A stretch of DNA of 64,000 nt from Dongia_B sp035539215 (lineage in GTDB: Bacteria > Pseudomonadota > Alphaproteobacteria > Dongiales > Dongiaceae): the NCBI GenBank assembly GCA_035539215.1, contig DATLIX010000098.1, forward strand, positions 1 through 64,000. Direction: 5' to 3'. The position numbers and the translations under genes are program-made. The notes under the pieces were generated by a model, which saw only the letters and a list, made by a program, of their open reading frames with translations, had not been told where the DNA came from and made no database searches. This document shows positions 1-9,009 of the stretch, piece by piece (within the stretch, counting starts at the first letter, position 1; each line of letters begins with the position of its first letter).

Positions 1-271
1 GCAGGGTCGCCTGGCCGAACATCCGCAACTGGCGGAAATCGCCCGCAAGCATGGCGCCGCGCCGGCGCAAGTGGCGCTGAAATGGCTGCTCGACCAGGAA
101 GGTGTTGCCGCCATCCCGAAGGCGCAGCGGCGCGAGAGCCACCAGGCCAATCTCGATGCCTGGAAACTGACGCTGGACGATGCCGACCGCCGGGTGATTG
201 CCGGACTGCCGAAGAACCAGCGTCTGGTCAACCCGGGTTTCGCGCCGGCCTGGGATAAGCCGGCCGCCTAA
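1..271 (+). CDS. aldo/keto reductase, C-terminal fragment (cut by window edge)
   Basis: The reading frame is open from base 2 to the TAA at 269-271, so only about 89 C-terminal residues are visible and the start lies outside the window. The segment with LAEIARKHGAAPAQVALKWL, then a VAAIPKAQRRESHQANLDAW stretch and a final LDDADRRVIAGL helix, is the end of the aldo/keto reductase TIM barrel, where the IPKA..R..H..N block binds the 2'-phosphate of NADPH. Members reduce aldehydes and ketones in the cytoplasm. The substrate cannot be told. The next gene, an NmrA-like NAD(P)-binding protein, follows 84 bp downstream on the same strand. Confidence 0.85.
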   Translation, partial: QGRLAEHPQLAEIARKHGAAPAQVALKWLLDQEGVAAIPKAQRRESHQANLDAWKLTLDDADRRVIAGLPKNQRLVNPGFAPAWDKPAA

Positions 272-355
272 GCTCGCCACAACCTCCAAGCCTCCGCCAC
301 CGATCCCGCGCAGCCGGATCGGCAACGCTCCCGCTTTGTCTGAATGGAGATCATC

Positions 356-1222
356 ATGTACGCCATTACCGGAATCACGGGTCAGGTAGGTGGTGCCGTC
401 GCACGCACCCTGCTGGCCGCGGCTCACCCCGTCCGCGCCGTCTTGCGCGACCGCGCGAAGGCCGCCTCCTGGGCGGAAAAAGGCTGCGACGTCGCGCTGG
501 CCGACATGACCGATCTGCCGGCCCTCACGGCGGCCTTCAGGGATACGGCCGGTGTCTTCATCCTGCTGCCGCCGGTCTTCGACCCACAGCCGGGCTTTCC
601 CGAGGCGCGGCAACTGATCGATACCGTGCAGCGGGCCTTGGCGGCGGCGCGGCCGCGAAAGGTCGTCTGCCTCTCCACCATCGGCGCCCAGGCGACGCAG
701 CAGAACCTGTTGAGCCAGCTCTCGCTGCTGGAACAAGCGCTGGGCCGATTGTCGATGCCGGTGGCTTTCCTGCGGGCCGGCTGGTTCCTGGAGAACACGC
801 TGTGGGATGTGGCGTCGGCGCGCGACAACGGCGTCATCGCCAGCTTCCTGCAACCGCTCGACCGGAAGTTGCCCATGGTGGCGACGGCCGATGTCGGCCG
901 CACGGCCGCCGAATTGCTGCAGCAGGATTGGCACGGCAAACGGGTCGTCGAACTGGAAGGTCCCGGCCGGCTGAGCCCGAACGATCTCGCCGCCGGCCTG
1001 GCAAAGGTCCTCGGCCGTCCGGTCCGCGCAGAGCCGGTGGCGCGCGCAACCTGGGAGGATCTGTTCCGCCGCCAGGGCATGAAGAACCCGCTGCCGCGCA
1101 TGCAGATGCTGGACGGCTTCAACCAGGGCTGGATCGCTTTCGAAGGCGATGCCGCGGCCACCGTCAAGGGCAGGGTCAGTCTTGAGGCGGTGCTGCAGGA
1201 GCTGGCGTCACGCGCCGGCTAG
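356..1222 (+). CDS. NmrA-like NAD(P)-binding protein
   Basis: This 288-residue protein is an atypical short-chain dehydrogenase of the NmrA/azoreductase-like group. The N-terminal GITGQVGGAVARTLL is the Rossmann glycine motif, followed by VRAVLRD, where cofactor specificity is set, and by a VVCLSTIGAQ strand in place of the classical catalytic Ser. There is no YxxxK pair, which fits a redox sensor or a quinone/azo reductase rather than a classical SDR. I chose ATG 356 over ATG 344 because GGAG at 346-349 sits 6 bases before it. The 3' end overlaps the convergent chromate transporter gene by 15 bp. Confidence 0.82.
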   Translation: MYAITGITGQVGGAVARTLLAAAHPVRAVLRDRAKAASWAEKGCDVALADMTDLPALTAAFRDTAGVFILLPPVFDPQPGFPEARQLIDTVQRALAAARPRKVVCLSTIGAQATQQNLLSQLSLLEQALGRLSMPVAFLRAGWFLENTLWDVASARDNGVIASFLQPLDRKLPMVATADVGRTAAELLQQDWHGKRVVELEGPGRLSPNDLAAGLAKVLGRPVRAEPVARATWEDLFRRQGMKNPLPRMQMLDGFNQGWIAFEGDAAATVKGRVSLEAVLQELASRAG

Positions 1223-2608
1223 ACGCAGCAGGACGATGCCGGCGAGGGCGCAGCCCGCCAGGGTTGGCATCATGCCGAGCTTGAAGCGCAGCATGGCGAT
1301 CATGGCCGCCGCCGCCAGCAGGGCGGCGCGCCAGTCGATCGAGGCGAGATTCGGCAGATCGGGGCCGATACCGGCGATGCCGACGCGGCGTATCTCGCGA
1401 AAGATCACATGCAGCGCGAACCACAAAGCGAGGTTCATGATCACGCCGACCACGGCCGCGGTAATGGCGGTGAGCGCAGCCGAGATCGCGCGGTTGCCGC
1501 GCAAGGCTTCGACATAGGGGCCGCCGAGGAAGATCCACAGGAAACAGGGTGCGAAGGTGACCCAGGTGGTCAGCATTGCGCCGCAGAAGGCTGCGAGCAG
1601 CGGATCGAGGCCGCCGGGATGGCGATAGGCGGCGACGAAGCCGACGAACTGCAGCACCATGAGAAGCGGCCCCGGTGTCGTCTCCGCCAGGCCGAGACCG
1701 TCGATCATGGTGCCGGGCAGCAGCCAGCCGAAACCGGTAACGGCGGCCTGCGCCACATAAGCGAGCACGGCATAGGCGCCGCCGAAGGTGACGACGGCCA
1801 TGCCGCTGAAGAAGGCGCCGAGCTGCGTCCAGATGCTGGATGATCCGGTCAGCAGCCACAGCAGCAGGACCGGGCCGAGCCAGATCGGCAACCAGGTGGC
1901 GAGCACGATCACGGCGCGGCGGCGCGACGGCGTCGCGTGCGAGAGTTCCCCGCGCGCGAACATGGCATCGACGACGCCGGTCGTTTCCGGGCCTGCCTTG
2001 CCGCCTTGGTTGTTCGCGGGGCTGAAGAGCCGTGGCGCCCAGCGATTGCCGAGCCAGCCGGTCAGGCCCGCCAGGAGGATAATCAGGGGAAAGGGCAGGT
2101 GCAGCACATAGATGCCGAGAAAGGCGGCGAGCGCCACCACCCGCATCGCGCGGCTCTTCAAGGCGCGCCGGCCGATCCGCAACATCGCCTCGACGACGAC
2201 GGCGAGCACCGCCGCCTTGATGCCGAAAAACAGCGCGTCGATCAGCGGTACGTCACGATAGAGTACATAGAGCGTGCTGAGGCCCAGCATCACCAGGGCG
2301 CCCGGCAACACGAAGAGGATGCCGGCCATCAAGCCGCCGGCCGTGCGATGCAGCAGCCAGCCGATATAGGTGGCGAGCTGCTGCGCCTCCGGTCCCGGCA
2401 GCAGCATGCAGTAGTTGAGCGCGTGCAGGAATCGCTCCTCGCCGATCCAGCGCCGCTCTTCGACCAGTTCCTTGTGCATCAGCGCGATCTGCCCGGCGGG
2501 ACCGCCGAAACTCAGCAGGCCGATCTTGCCCCAGACCTTGAAGGCGGTGGCAAAGCTAGGCTTGTCGGGTGAGGTCCCGGTATCGCGCGGCTGCGGTCTT
2601 GAGGACAA
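1208..2608 (-). CDS. chrA: chromate transporter, two-domain CHR family
   Basis: This is a 466-residue inner-membrane protein with about ten hydrophobic segments and two CHR halves. The N-half carries LLSFGGPAGQIALMHKELV and MLLPGPEAQQLATYIG. The C-half carries VVTFGGAYAVLAYVAQ and ETTPGPLLMVLQFVGF. The paired FGG and PGP motifs are typical of long-chain ChrA proteins, which expel chromate by proton- or sulfate-linked exchange. The frame stays open upstream to 2836, but that extension is not membrane-like. TTG 2608 has AAGGAG eight bases upstream and is preferred. A perfect 16-bp palindrome overlaps the ribosome-binding region. No chrB is adjacent. Confidence 0.88.
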   Translation of the reverse strand: MSSRPQPRDTGTSPDKPSFATAFKVWGKIGLLSFGGPAGQIALMHKELVEERRWIGEERFLHALNYCMLLPGPEAQQLATYIGWLLHRTAGGLMAGILFVLPGALVMLGLSTLYVLYRDVPLIDALFFGIKAAVLAVVVEAMLRIGRRALKSRAMRVVALAAFLGIYVLHLPFPLIILLAGLTGWLGNRWAPRLFSPANNQGGKAGPETTGVVDAMFARGELSHATPSRRRAVIVLATWLPIWLGPVLLLWLLTGSSSIWTQLGAFFSGMAVVTFGGAYAVLAYVAQAAVTGFGWLLPGTMIDGLGLAETTPGPLLMVLQFVGFVAAYRHPGGLDPLLAAFCGAMLTTWVTFAPCFLWIFLGGPYVEALRGNRAISAALTAITAAVVGVIMNLALWFALHVIFREIRRVGIAGIGPDLPNLASIDWRAALLAAAAMIAMLRFKLGMMPTLAGCALAGIVLLRLAGA

Positions 2609-2622
2609 AATTGTGACTCCTT

Positions 2623-2638
2623 CAGCCTTGGAAGGCTG
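2623..2638. promoter_or_regulatory. 16-bp palindrome just upstream of chrA
   Basis: CAGCCTTGGAAGGCTG is a perfect palindrome with 7-bp arms. Read on the minus strand its right arm runs into the AAGGAG that serves the TTG start of chrA. It could be an operator or an mRNA hairpin that masks the ribosome-binding site. No regulator gene is adjacent to decide between them. Confidence 0.4.
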
Positions 2639-2780
2639 CGTGACGTTACCCGGCACGCAAACGGTATGCCGTACCGTTACCGCCAAGGCAACCGACGAAG
2701 CCGAGGCCTGGCGGCGCGGATGCCTCGGCATAGCCGATGCCGACGAGAGGCCGGGTGACTGGGGCCGGGTGACTGGGGCC

Positions 2781-2870
2781 AGCATCCTGACGCCAGATAT
2801 CGGCGGCAAGGCGACCACCAGGGAGGTCGCCGACACGGTGATCGATGCCTTCCACCGGTCGAACGCCTAA
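2781..2870 (+). pseudogene. C-terminal remnant of a tartrate/isopropylmalate dehydrogenase-like enzyme
   Basis: The last 29 codons of an open frame ending at TAA 2868-2870 read LTPDIGGKATTREVADTVID and a short tail. This TPDxGGKATTxEVxDAV pattern is the typical C-terminus of the beta-decarboxylating dehydrogenase family (tartrate dehydrogenase, 3-isopropylmalate and isocitrate dehydrogenases). Nothing of the roughly 330 upstream residues is present. The sequence just before it holds a 14-bp tandem duplication at 2749-2776. I read it as the tail of a deleted gene. Confidence 0.6.
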
Positions 2871-3081
2871 GCGGGGCCAGCCCGATCTCCGCGGCGGCTG
2901 CTATCCGCGCACCGTGCTGAGGCTCGACGGACGGCGCATCCTGTAGTACATGACAGCGTTAGCATCTCGCCGGTTGCGGCGTGCCGATTCAGCTGGAATT
3001 GCTGCTGATCGGCGTACCGGCAAAGGCGGCGAGGGTCGTGTCAGTCTGATTACAGGGGGCCGCCCGGCGGCAGAGTGAAGC

Positions 3082-4503
3082 ATGCGTCGTCATCGTCGAG
3101 CCAAAATCGTCGCCACCGTGGGTCCGGCCAGCGCTTCGCCGGAAGTGCTGAAGGCCTTGTTCCTGGCGGGGGCGGATACCTTCCGTCTCAATTTCAGCCA
3201 TGGCACGCATGAGGATCATGCCAAGGTCCATGCCGCGATCCGCGCGCTGGAAAAGGAAACCGGCAGGCCGATCGGCATCCTGCAGGATCTGCAGGGGCCG
3301 AAGATCCGCGTCGGCGTGATCAAGGACGGTGCCTTCGCCGTCGCCGAGGGCGAGAAGATCCGCTTCGTGCTGAAGGGCGGCACCGGCGAGAAGATGTCGA
3401 TCCCGCTGCCGCATCCGGAAATCTTCGCCGCCATTATGCCCGGCCACAATCTTCTCATTGATGATGGCCGCGTCCGGGTGCGCGTGACCGGCCTCGGCGA
3501 TGATTTCATCGAGGCCGAGGTGGTCATCGGCGGCGTCATCTCCAACCGCAAGGGCGTCAACCTGCCGGGGACCATCCTCGATCTCTCGCCGCTGACGGAG
3601 AAGGACCGCGCGGATCTCGCTTTCGGCCTGAAGCTCGGCGTCGATTGGGTGGCTTTGTCCTTCGTGCAGAAGCCGAGCGATGTGCTGGAAGCTCGCGGCC
3701 TGATCAACGGCCGCGCCGGCCTCGTATCGAAGATCGAGAAGCCGGCGGCGCTCGACAAGATCGACGATATCATTGCGCTGTCCGACGCCATCATGGTGGC
3801 GCGGGGCGATCTCGGCGTGGAAATCCCGCATGAGGAAGTGCCCGGCCGCCAGAAGGAACTGGTGCGCGCCTGCCGCACGGCGGTGAAGCCGGTGATCGTG
3901 GCGACGCAGATGCTGGATTCCATGGTCGCATCGCCGACCCCGACGCGCGCCGAGGCCTCGGATGTAGCGACCGCCATCTATGACGGTGCCGACGCCGTCA
4001 TGCTCTCGGCGGAATCCGCCAGCGGCAAATATCCGCGCGAGGCCGTCGAGATGATGGACCGCATCATCCGCGCGACGGAGGGCCATAAGCTCTATCGCTC
4101 GATCATCGATGCCCTGCAGACCGGCGAGGAAACGACGGCGCCGCATGCCGTCGCCGCCGCCGCCGCCGATCTGGCCGAAGCCCTGCATGCGCCCGCTATC
4201 GTCGGTTTCACCTCCAGCGGCACCACGCCCGCCCGTATCGCCCGCAAGCGGCCGCCGACGCAGATCCTGGCGATCACGCCGCATGAATCTGTCTCCCGTC
4301 GGCTCTGCCTGCTTTGGGGTGCCCATAGCGTCCTCTCGGAGGACATCCACAGCTATGAGGACATGGTGGAGAAGGCGACGCAGATCTCGCTCGCCGAGGA
4401 TTTCGCCAAGCCCAACGACCTCATCGTCGTTGTCGCCGGCATTCCCTTCGCCCAGGCCGGCACCACCAACAACCTGCGGGTGGTCCATCTCGGCAATCCG
4501 TGA
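3082..4503 (+). CDS. pyk: pyruvate kinase
   Basis: This is a full-length 473-residue pyruvate kinase, converting phosphoenolpyruvate and ADP to pyruvate and ATP in glycolysis. Visible signatures are FRLNFSHG (residues 34-41), QDLQGPKIR (68-76), the active-site VSKIEKP around Lys217 and the Mg-binding MVARGDLGVEIP (238-249), followed by VIVATQMLDSM and DAVMLSAESASGKYP. The last 120 residues form the C-terminal allosteric domain. The B domain is present. ATG 3082 gives the normal start (MRRHRRAKIVATVGPAS). The gene stands alone, with 211 bp upstream that contain no other gene I can support. Confidence 0.97.
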   Translation: MRRHRRAKIVATVGPASASPEVLKALFLAGADTFRLNFSHGTHEDHAKVHAAIRALEKETGRPIGILQDLQGPKIRVGVIKDGAFAVAEGEKIRFVLKGGTGEKMSIPLPHPEIFAAIMPGHNLLIDDGRVRVRVTGLGDDFIEAEVVIGGVISNRKGVNLPGTILDLSPLTEKDRADLAFGLKLGVDWVALSFVQKPSDVLEARGLINGRAGLVSKIEKPAALDKIDDIIALSDAIMVARGDLGVEIPHEEVPGRQKELVRACRTAVKPVIVATQMLDSMVASPTPTRAEASDVATAIYDGADAVMLSAESASGKYPREAVEMMDRIIRATEGHKLYRSIIDALQTGEETTAPHAVAAAAADLAEALHAPAIVGFTSSGTTPARIARKRPPTQILAITPHESVSRRLCLLWGAHSVLSEDIHSYEDMVEKATQISLAEDFAKPNDLIVVVAGIPFAQAGTTNNLRVVHLGNP

Positions 4504-4664
4504 TCGCGCCGCGTGCGCATCGTGGAATAACCGAAACTCACGCGTTCTAAAGGCGGTTGATTTGCCGTTATCCGGCTGAAGCGGATTGACCGATGGCTTT
4601 CGTCGACAGCATGCTGATGCTGTCGGCACCGCCGTGCCGACCTCGAGCTATTGCGGGGGAGCAT

Positions 4665-5387
4665 ATGGCGAGGGGACATGCCGTTGCAGGTCGGGCGGTC
4701 ATGCGCCTGACGGAAGAACTTGTCGCCTTGGTCGAGCGGCTGGAACCGGACCCCGGCCCCGAGCCGGGCACGACCGAGCACAGCGATGCCGACTACGCCG
4801 CCGTGGTGGAGGCGCTGCTGGCCGATCATCGGCCGCAAACCCTGTGGGTCTTCGCCTATGGCTCGCTGATCTGGAATCCTGAATTCGATTTTCTCGAACA
4901 GCTGCCGGCCACTGCCAGCGGCTGGCATCGCGCCTTCTGCCTCAAGCTGACACGCTGGCGTGGGACGCGGGAACTGCCGGCCTTGATGTTGGCGCTGGAT
5001 CGTGGCGGCAGCTGCAGCGGTCTCGCCTATCGTTTGCCGCAAGACGATCATCGGGCGCAGCTCGACCGGCTGGTGCGCCGCGAGATCGATGCCAATCCGC
5101 CGACGAATATACCGCGCTGGATCAATGTGAAGACCGAACAGGGTCCCGTTCGCGCGCTTGCTTTCGTTGCCGACCCTGCCGGCCGCGCCTATGCCGGGCG
5201 TCTGCCCTTGGGGCAGGTGGCTGATGTACTGGCGCGCGCGGCCGGCCATTGGGGATCGGCCGCACACTATCTCTTCCGCACGGTGAGCAAGCTGGAAGAG
5301 CACGGCATCCGCGACCGTAATCTCTGGCAGCTGCAGGATCTGGTGGCGCGCAAGATCGCCGCCGCGATCAACGGCGACAGGCGATGA
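4665..5387 (+). CDS. ChaC-like gamma-glutamylcyclotransferase
   Basis: This 240-residue protein belongs to the ChaC/GGCT-like family, which releases 5-oxoproline from glutathione in the cytoplasm. The diagnostic LWVFAYGSLIWNP is the substrate-binding YGSL loop, followed by GWHRAFCLKLTRWRGT and GLAYRLP. The conserved catalytic Glu lies in the REID segment. ATG 4665 is preceded by GGGGAG. A longer frame from 4593 and a shorter one from ATG 4701 are possible, and the family domain starts well after both. It lies 161 bp after pyk on the same strand and 125 bp before the nitrilase-family gene. Confidence 0.85.
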   Translation: MARGHAVAGRAVMRLTEELVALVERLEPDPGPEPGTTEHSDADYAAVVEALLADHRPQTLWVFAYGSLIWNPEFDFLEQLPATASGWHRAFCLKLTRWRGTRELPALMLALDRGGSCSGLAYRLPQDDHRAQLDRLVRREIDANPPTNIPRWINVKTEQGPVRALAFVADPAGRAYAGRLPLGQVADVLARAAGHWGSAAHYLFRTVSKLEEHGIRDRNLWQLQDLVARKIAAAINGDRR

Positions 5388-5512
5388 GGAGCGATACGCC
5401 TGCATGCGGCTACCAAAGAGTTGATTGTCTTTCCGCTGCCGGCCGGTGAAGATATGCGTCAGCAAGATCACCAGCCTTGTTGCCGACTATCAAACAGGGA
5501 AAGGGCAGCGCG

Positions 5513-6379
5513 ATGACGATCCTCCGCGGTGGCTTGATCCAGATGAAACTGAAGGCATCGACCGAGCAATCGCCGGCGGAGATCCGCCAGGCGATGCTGG
5601 ATGCCCATCTGCCGCTGATCGACAAGGCAGGGCAGGCGGGCGTGCAGATCCTCTGTTTCCAGGAGGTTTTCACGCAGCCCTATTTCTGCCCCAGCCAGGA
5701 CGCGAAATGGTATGCGGCGGCGGAAGCCATTCCCGGCGGCCCGACCGTGCGGCTGATGCAGGATCTCGCCAAAAAACACAAAATGGTCATCGTCGTGCCG
5801 ATCTATGAAGAGGCGATGACCGGCGTCTACTACAACGCGGCGGCGGTGATCGATGCCGACGGCTCTTACCTCGGCAAATACCGTAAGACGCATATTCCCC
5901 AGGTCGCTGGTTTCTGGGAGAAGTTCTTCTTCAAGCCGGGTGCCTCGGACTATCCGGTCTTCGATACGCGCTATTGCCGGCTCGGCGTCTATATCTGCTA
6001 CGACCGCCATTTCCCGGAGGGGTGGCGGGCCCTGGCGCTGAATGGCGCCGACTATATCGTCAATCCCTCGGCGACGGTGGCCGGGCTGTCGGAATATCTG
6101 TGGAAGCTGGAGCAGCCGGCCGCGGCGGTTGCCAACGGCGTCTTCATCGGCGCCGTCAACCGGGTCGGCACGGAAGCGCCGTGGGATATCGGTGAGTTCT
6201 ATGGCCAGAGCTATTTCGTCAATCCGCGCGGCCAGATCGAGGCGATCGCCAGCCGCGACCAGGATGAATTGCTGGTCCACGATATGAACCTCGACACGAT
6301 CCGCGAGGTCCGCAATACATGGCAGTTCTTCCGCGATCGGCGGCCGGAAACCTATCTGGCGCTGACCGATATCGATTAG
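5513..6379 (+). CDS. nitrilase-superfamily amidohydrolase, beta-ureidopropionase-like
   Basis: This 288-residue carbon-nitrogen hydrolase shows the Glu-Lys-Cys triad: Glu51 in CFQEVFTQPYFCP, Lys125 in YRKTHIP and Cys162 in VYICYDRHFPEG. The WEKFFFKPG, GEFYGQSYFVNPRG and LDTIREVRNTWQFFRDRRPE segments match the beta-ureidopropionase / N-carbamoyl-amidase branch, which hydrolyses N-carbamoyl-beta-alanine in reductive pyrimidine breakdown or N-carbamoylputrescine in polyamine synthesis. The remaining pyrimidine-catabolic genes are not nearby, so the substrate is uncertain. ATG 5513 was chosen because the family N-terminus starts at MTILRGGLIQ. It converges on the AsmA gene. Confidence 0.88.
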   Translation: MTILRGGLIQMKLKASTEQSPAEIRQAMLDAHLPLIDKAGQAGVQILCFQEVFTQPYFCPSQDAKWYAAAEAIPGGPTVRLMQDLAKKHKMVIVVPIYEEAMTGVYYNAAAVIDADGSYLGKYRKTHIPQVAGFWEKFFFKPGASDYPVFDTRYCRLGVYICYDRHFPEGWRALALNGADYIVNPSATVAGLSEYLWKLEQPAAAVANGVFIGAVNRVGTEAPWDIGEFYGQSYFVNPRGQIEAIASRDQDELLVHDMNLDTIREVRNTWQFFRDRRPETYLALTDID

Positions 6380-6392
6380 CGAGGTCCGCGGC

Positions 6393-8330
6393 TCATTGCC
6401 GGCAGCTGTTGGCCGCGACGATCCCCTGCTGTGCCGGCGGCAGATCGCCGACGGGATCATCGGCCAGCTTGATGCGGCCGGCATTGCCGAGCAGGTTAAC
6501 CTTCGGCTGCTGCCAGGGGCCGCTGATGCGGATCGGGATATCGAGGGCGAGGAAGCTCGTCGATTTGCGATCGCTCTGCAGCGTCAGGTCCAGCGTCTGC
6601 GACAGAAAATCGACGCGCCCTTGGCCATTGAGCGTCGCTTCGCTGCTGCGGAGGCGGATCGGCGCCAGCGCACCGACGCCGTTCTTCAGGCGCAGGATGG
6701 CTAGCATGCAGCTGACCTGTACCGTTCCGGCGCCGTTGCGGAAGACATTGCGCAGATCGATCGACGCCTTTTCCAGAAGATCGCGGCTGACCCGGCCGTT
6801 CATCATGGAGATGACGGCGCTGCCACTGCTAGCCTTTAGGCCGTCGCGAATTGTCTTCCCCTGCAATGCGAGGGCGAGGCTGCCGGTGAGCTTGCCGCTG
6901 AGATCCTTGGTCGCGCTGCCCAGCAGCCGCGCCAGGGCTTGAAAGTCGGCGTTCTTTACGTCCACTGAGGTCGAGAGCTTGCCGCCTCCCGGCGCGGCCT
7001 TGAGAAAACCAGTCGCTTGCAGCGGAATGCCGGAAAGCGCCAGAGCGGCTGAATCGATCACGATCTCGCCCGGCGCCAATGTGCCGTTGAGCCGGGCATC
7101 GGCCGCCGTCATCGTTTTGTACGTGAGCTGCGCGGCACTCAAGGTGGCGGCGAGGCGGGGCGCCGATTTGTCGGGTGTCTCCAGGGAGATATCTTGCCAA
7201 CCCTCTTTACTGCCGCTTGATTTGCTCTTGCCGCCCGAGGGCAGCAGGGTGTCGAGATTCAGTTCATCGAAGGCAGCCTCGAGCTTGATGTCGTCGCTCT
7301 TGCCGCGCCGACCCTCGATGAGGTCCAGCTTGCCGGCAAAGGCGTTCCCGGCAAGTTGTCCCTTGGCCTCGGTGAGGTGCCAGAAGTCCCCCTGTCGTGT
7401 CAGATGGCCAGCGAGGCCAGCGGCGGGATCGTTGTCGAGGGTCGTATGGAAAATGCTAAGGATAGCGCTCAGCTTCGGCGCATCGATCGTGAGCGCACCA
7501 TCGGCGCCGTCGACATTCAGCGGATTGGTCAGCGTGCCGGCGAAGGTCAGCTTGGCCGCTTGGCGGGTGACGGTGAATTGGGCGCCGAAAGGCTTTGCCG
7601 TGTCATGCAGTTCCTGGAAGGAATGCGTCTGCGCAGCAAGCGATAGGTCGGCGCCATTATAGGCACCGATGGCGGTGATCTCGACCGGCTGGTCGTCGCC
7701 CGATGTCTTCAGTGCCACCTGATGAAGGTCGATCCGCAGGATGTTGCCGCTGAAGGTCCGGTAGCTGACCTTGCCGTTCGACAGGACGAAATCCAGCAAG
7801 ACGGGAAAAGCCTTGCGGCCGGTCGGCTGCACATCCGCTTGCGGTTTGGCATCCGCCTGCTGCGGCGAAGGCTGGCGATCGGCAGCGGCACCGAACAGCC
7901 AGTTGCCGCGGCCCGCGGGATCGCGTTCCAGCACGATCACCGGTGTGTCGACGGCGAGCGTGCGAAAACGCAGCTTCGCATGCAGCAATGCCGACAGGTC
8001 CAGCGCCGCCGAAGCCTGTTTGACGGTCGCCATGTCCGGCGTGCTACCCCAATCGGCATTGGCCAGGCGCAAATCGCGCAGATTGACCGTCAGCGGATCG
8101 CCCCAGCCGACGTCAAGCGCGCCGATGCTGACCGGACGCTGCAGCTTCTTGCTGAGATAGCTTTCGGCGAAGCCGCGGTAATCCGCGGTTGCCAAGAACC
8201 ACACGCCGCCGGCCATGCAGACAAGGACGATCGCAAGGAGCAGAAACAAGCCGGTCACCACGGGATGCCGCCGCGGGAAGGATGGTCTTGGAAAAGATGG
8301 TCTTGGCTCTGCGCCCGGCGCCGTCGTCAT
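6393..8330 (-). CDS. AsmA-family protein
   Basis: This 645-residue protein has a short basic N-tail, one transmembrane helix (VVTGLFLLLAIVLVCMAGGV, about residues 23-42) and a long periplasmic beta-rich body. The early ADYRGFAESYLSKKLQRPV and the late FRNGAGTVQVSCMLAILRLK and DLTLQSDRKSTSFLALDIPI segments with PIRISGPWQQPKV match the AsmA/TamB-like superfamily, which helps move lipids across the periplasm. The cytoplasmic tail contains a doubled SFPRP unit from a 15-bp tandem repeat at about 8278-8306. Its start lies 94 bp from the stop of the MarR gene on the same strand. Confidence 0.85.
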   Translation of the reverse strand: MTTAPGAEPRPSFPRPSFPRRHPVVTGLFLLLAIVLVCMAGGVWFLATADYRGFAESYLSKKLQRPVSIGALDVGWGDPLTVNLRDLRLANADWGSTPDMATVKQASAALDLSALLHAKLRFRTLAVDTPVIVLERDPAGRGNWLFGAAADRQPSPQQADAKPQADVQPTGRKAFPVLLDFVLSNGKVSYRTFSGNILRIDLHQVALKTSGDDQPVEITAIGAYNGADLSLAAQTHSFQELHDTAKPFGAQFTVTRQAAKLTFAGTLTNPLNVDGADGALTIDAPKLSAILSIFHTTLDNDPAAGLAGHLTRQGDFWHLTEAKGQLAGNAFAGKLDLIEGRRGKSDDIKLEAAFDELNLDTLLPSGGKSKSSGSKEGWQDISLETPDKSAPRLAATLSAAQLTYKTMTAADARLNGTLAPGEIVIDSAALALSGIPLQATGFLKAAPGGGKLSTSVDVKNADFQALARLLGSATKDLSGKLTGSLALALQGKTIRDGLKASSGSAVISMMNGRVSRDLLEKASIDLRNVFRNGAGTVQVSCMLAILRLKNGVGALAPIRLRSSEATLNGQGRVDFLSQTLDLTLQSDRKSTSFLALDIPIRISGPWQQPKVNLLGNAGRIKLADDPVGDLPPAQQGIVAANSCRQ

Positions 8331-8424
8331 CTGTTTCCACCTGATGAATTGGAAGCAATACCGGGACGGCCCCGGCGGTTCCAGTCATCACGATGATCTG
8401 TGATGACGATGCGCGGCTTGGGGT

Positions 8425-8991
8425 TCACGCATCAAGGGCGAGGCTGAGCTTGCGCAGCAAGGCGGCCAATTGCTTGCGTTCCGCCGGACTGAGCGCCTGC
8501 AGCAACGCCTTTTCATGGGCCATATCGGCACGGAAGGCGCGTTCGGCGAGGCGCCGGCCTTTTTTGGTCAGCTCCACCAGCAGGCTGCGCGCATCCGCGG
8601 CGGCCTCGACCCGGCGGACCAGGCCGGCGGCTTCCAGCCGTGCCAGGCGATTGGTCAGGCCGCCGGAGGAGACCATCAGGGAGCGATAGAGTTCGGTCGG
8701 CCGCAGACGATAGGGCACGCCCGAGCGCAGCAATGCGCCCAGCACGTCGAAGGCGCCGGAATCAAGGCCCTGGCGGGCAAAGATCGCTTCGATACCGTCG
8801 CGCAGCTTCAGGGTGAGCCACCGGGCGCGGCCGATGATGGCCATGCCCTCGGTATTGAGATCGGGCAATTCGCGCGCCCAGGCGGCACGAGAGAGGTCGA
8901 TCCTGTCATGCGCCGGTTGCGGCGCCACTGGATCGATGTTGTCGCTAATCCTTCCGCGTCGCCTCGATCGCGCTTCCGCTTGCCGCGCCAT
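8425..8991 (-). CDS. MarR-family transcriptional regulator
   Basis: This 188-residue winged-helix protein has YRLRPTELYRSLMVSSGGLT and RLEAAGLVRRVEAAADARS as recognition helix and wing, with VELTKKGRRLAERAF and LSPAERKQLAALLRKL in the dimerisation helices. The frame is open upstream to 9222, but ATG 8991 (MARQAEARSRRRGR) gives the family length, and the extension reads through the operator region. Two palindromic sites lie 19-64 bp upstream of the start, so autorepression is likely. The expected divergent target is the ruined MFS transporter, so the regulator may now control only itself or distant genes. Confidence 0.85.
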   Translation of the reverse strand: MARQAEARSRRRGRISDNIDPVAPQPAHDRIDLSRAAWARELPDLNTEGMAIIGRARWLTLKLRDGIEAIFARQGLDSGAFDVLGALLRSGVPYRLRPTELYRSLMVSSGGLTNRLARLEAAGLVRRVEAAADARSLLVELTKKGRRLAERAFRADMAHEKALLQALSPAERKQLAALLRKLSLALDA

Positions 8992-9009
8992 CTGTCGCCA
9001 TCCGATTAT

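Noticed and set aside
3985..4050. MLSAESA instead of MLSGETA in pyruvate kinase as a possible lesion
   Set aside because: The variant is common in alphaproteobacterial pyruvate kinases and the other active-site motifs are intact.
2989..4629. Very long open frame on the minus strand opposite pyruvate kinase
   Set aside because: It mirrors the codon periodicity of pyk, has low-complexity Arg/His/Asp-rich sequence and matches no domain.
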